Positions 32,611 to 33,864 of a DNA stretch of 33,864 nucleotides are shown here, one piece after another. A program made the position numbers and the translations under genes. The notes beneath the pieces were generated by a model, which saw only the letters and a program-made list of their open reading frames with translations, was not told where the DNA came from and did no database searches. This DNA is from Syntrophus sp. (in: bacteria) (GTDB lineage: Bacteria > Desulfobacterota > Syntrophorhabdia > Syntrophorhabdales > Syntrophorhabdaceae), in assembly GCA_013824835.1 (NCBI GenBank), contig PNOM01000026.1, positions 1 through 33,864 on the forward strand, given 5' to 3'. The first letter of the stretch is position 1. The number at the start of each line of letters is the position of its first letter.

Positions 32611-32842
32611 GATCGAAGTGTCTACGCTTTACAAGAAGAATGCCAAGCTCAGAGAGCTTGACGATTACATTCATCAGGCCCTTGCCCTTGCCGGTTCCGG
32701 CAATGACGTGATCCTTACGGGCGCTGGGCCGATCTGGCTTTATCTCAAGATTGCCCATGCCCTCCATGGCAAGGCGCGGAAGCTGATCTACCGTTCACCG
32801 GTTACGGGCGACGTGACCATATTCGATCATTCGCCGGACTGA
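32603..32842 (+). CDS. csx3: Csx3/Crn3-type ring nuclease
   Basis: A 79-residue protein matching Csx3. ILTGAGPIWLYLKIAHALHG (about 37-56) corresponds to the SGRGPIWLY...H core of the family, followed by KLIYRSPVTGDVTIFDHS, parallel to its VAxxDPRxxGAVVVxSH end. Csx3 linearises cyclic tetraadenylate and so switches off cA4-driven effectors. Conserved His52 and the late Asp/His are present. It is slightly shorter than usual and the DPR stretch reads YRSPVTG, a divergence worth noting. The start at 32603 is set by AGGGGAAC upstream and overlaps csx1 by 8 bases (ATGATTGA). Confidence 0.82.
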   Translation: MIEIEVSTLYKKNAKLRELDDYIHQALALAGSGNDVILTGAGPIWLYLKIAHALHGKARKLIYRSPVTGDVTIFDHSPD

Positions 32843-32931
32843 TCGGATTGACATCTGATAGAGCAGAAGCAACTCGTTTCCTCAATTTTTTTCGGGACTA
32901 TCAAGATTATGTGTTGTAAACTTAAGACAGT

Positions 32932-33234
32932 ATGACAGACAAAACCGTAATGCGACATTTGACGGAGGAGCAACGAAACATACTGCGACAGGCCCTTTGG
33001 GACATGACCCTGGAGCCTGAGGAGTTTCTTGACATCATCGAGGGCAGAAGCTCACGGAAGTGGCCTGAAAGAGGCTTTTGCGTCGCCCGTCTGCTCGAAA
33101 GCGTTAACTGGTTCAAAATTACACCCATAGTTGACCCTCAAACACTGTGCAGCCTATGGCAGGACGCCAGAAAGCATGTCAGGATGAAGGAAATCAGGGA
33201 AGGAATGGACTTTGCCAGCCGAATACTACACTAA
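32932..33234 (+). CDS. Small protein upstream of AbiEii toxin, candidate antitoxin
   Basis: A 100-residue helical protein of unrecognised family, containing RNILRQALWDMTLEPEEFLD, KWPERGFCVARLLESVNWF and a final MKEIREGMDFASRILH. Proteins of this size are regularly found in front of AbiEii-type nucleotidyltransferases, and here the toxin gene starts 23 bases before this one ends. A type IV antitoxin or partner role is therefore likely but rests on position. No HTH or DNA-binding motif is obvious. AAGACAG is the only, weak, translation signal before the ATG. The 89-base gap after csx3 shows no clear promoter. Confidence 0.65.
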   Translation: MTDKTVMRHLTEEQRNILRQALWDMTLEPEEFLDIIEGRSSRKWPERGFCVARLLESVNWFKITPIVDPQTLCSLWQDARKHVRMKEIREGMDFASRILH

Positions 33235-33864
33235 CATTCTTTATCCCCTCCAGGACAGGATTATCCCCGCTTTCAGAGATTCGCACTTCTATCTTACCGG
33301 CGGCACCACCCTTTCACGAGGGTACTACAATCACCGGTATTCCGATGATCTTGATTATTTCATCAATTTTCACCCCAACTTCCATAGATTAGCCCAAATA
33401 CAGATAGAACGGCTTCTCGTTCTTTTTAATCATGAAGTGGAAATAGCCGTCAAAGGCGAATACTTCTACCGTATCTTCGTTGCTGATGGAGCGCTGAAGA
33501 TTGAACTTATCAACGATGTACCGTTTCATGCTGGCATCCCCGTTGACCACCCCTTTTTAGGACGAATCGATTCCAAAGAGAATATACTTGCCAATAAGCT
33601 GACCGCAATGATTGATCGAACAATGCCCAAAGATATGGCCGATCTCTATTTTCTTCTTCGGGATGGCGTTGATCTCAAAAAAGCGCTCGTCGATGCCGAC
33701 AGCAAAGCAGCGGGCGTCGCCCCCCTTCTCATCGCCAAAATATTTGCTGAATTCGATTACTCTCTCCTCGATACGGAGATTAAGTGGGTAAAACCCGTTT
33801 CCGCCATTCAAATCAAAGACTACATGAGCACGATTGCAATGTCCATCGTGAAGGGAACGCTCTA
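33212..33864 (+). CDS. AbiEii/AbiGii-family nucleotidyltransferase toxin, 3'-partial
   Basis: An open frame of 217 codons that runs off the window edge without a stop. YLTGGTTLSRGYYNHRYSDD (28-46) with DLDYF is the nucleotidyltransferase motif I/II of the AbiEii toxin family; EYFYRIFV, IDSKENILANKLTAMIDR and KDMADLYFLL follow in the usual order. AbiEii-type enzymes transfer nucleotides and block growth or phage reproduction. The start is TTG at 33212: it lies about 7 bases after GGGAAGGA, no ATG fits in frame, and an in-frame stop at 33185 excludes longer versions. It overlaps its putative antitoxin by 23 bases. Confidence 0.88.
   Translation, partial: MPAEYYTNILYPLQDRIIPAFRDSHFYLTGGTTLSRGYYNHRYSDDLDYFINFHPNFHRLAQIQIERLLVLFNHEVEIAVKGEYFYRIFVADGALKIELINDVPFHAGIPVDHPFLGRIDSKENILANKLTAMIDRTMPKDMADLYFLLRDGVDLKKALVDADSKAAGVAPLLIAKIFAEFDYSLLDTEIKWVKPVSAIQIKDYMSTIAMSIVKGTL

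Noticed and set aside
20841-33864. CRISPR array near the cmr operon
   Set aside because: I looked through the spacers at 20841-21130, 22304-22473, 29658-29791 and 32843-32931 and saw no regularly spaced direct repeats.
1-33864. tRNA, rRNA or insertion sequence genes
   Set aside because: No tRNA-like cloverleaf, rRNA segment or transposase was recognised.

Overview
The window looks like the chromosome of a strictly anaerobic, moderate-GC bacterium living by H2 or formate exchange, most likely a syntrophic deltaproteobacterium (Syntrophorhabdus- or Syntrophus-like). This rests on gene content: multimeric and sensory [FeFe]-hydrogenases, HydE, DRTGG and PHP accessory proteins, and a NuoF-GltD fusion. 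No rRNA or other phylogenetic marker is present, so the lineage is an inference.

Region 1 (1-6078) is a hydrogenase maturation and sensing block. A divergent, almost complete hydE (minus strand) has a good promoter. Plus-strand genes follow: a CBS-pair protein, a DRTGG protein, an anti-sigma-type ATPase, a group C/D-like putative sensory [FeFe]-hydrogenase, a second small DRTGG-like protein behind a GC-rich leader able to form hairpins, a PHP-family phosphoesterase and a stand-alone histidine-kinase-type ATPase. The set resembles an H2- or redox-sensing relay.

Region 2 (6079-15880) holds two consecutive NAD(P)-linked [FeFe]-hydrogenase modules. Module 1 is an HndB-like protein with no cysteines, HydC, a stripped HydB (cysteine-free thioredoxin-like N-domain and no C-terminal ferredoxin domain) and HydA. 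Module 2 is HydC, a 1018-residue HydB fused to a complete GltD/NfnB-type NADPH oxidoreductase, and HydA. A strong hairpin terminator closes the block. The contrast suggests a simple NADH-linked enzyme beside one that also handles NADPH and perhaps bifurcates or confurcates electrons.

Region 3 (15880-20840, all minus strand) contains a small conserved protein, a predicted SAM-dependent methyltransferase, a DASS-type anion transporter and a bacterial dynamin-like GTPase. They are separated by repeat- and hairpin-rich spacers.

Region 4 (21131-33864, plus strand) is a defence island. A CARF protein with a winged-helix-like C-terminus interrupted by a cysteine cluster precedes a complete type III-B Cmr operon (cmr1, cas10/cmr2 with GGDD, cmr3, cmr4 with its catalytic Asp, cmr5, cmr6). 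Then come a minimal nucleotidyltransferase with a small partner, a Can2/Card1-type CARF nuclease, a Csx1/Csx2-family CARF-HEPN RNase, a Csx3/Crn3-type ring nuclease and an AbiEii-family toxin pair cut by the window edge. No CRISPR array, cas1, cas2 or cas6 is visible, so crRNA must come from elsewhere in the genome. The expected logic is: Cmr binds target RNA, Cas10 makes cyclic oligoadenylate, Can2 and Csx1 are activated, and Csx3 (possibly also the first CARF protein) ends or tunes the signal.
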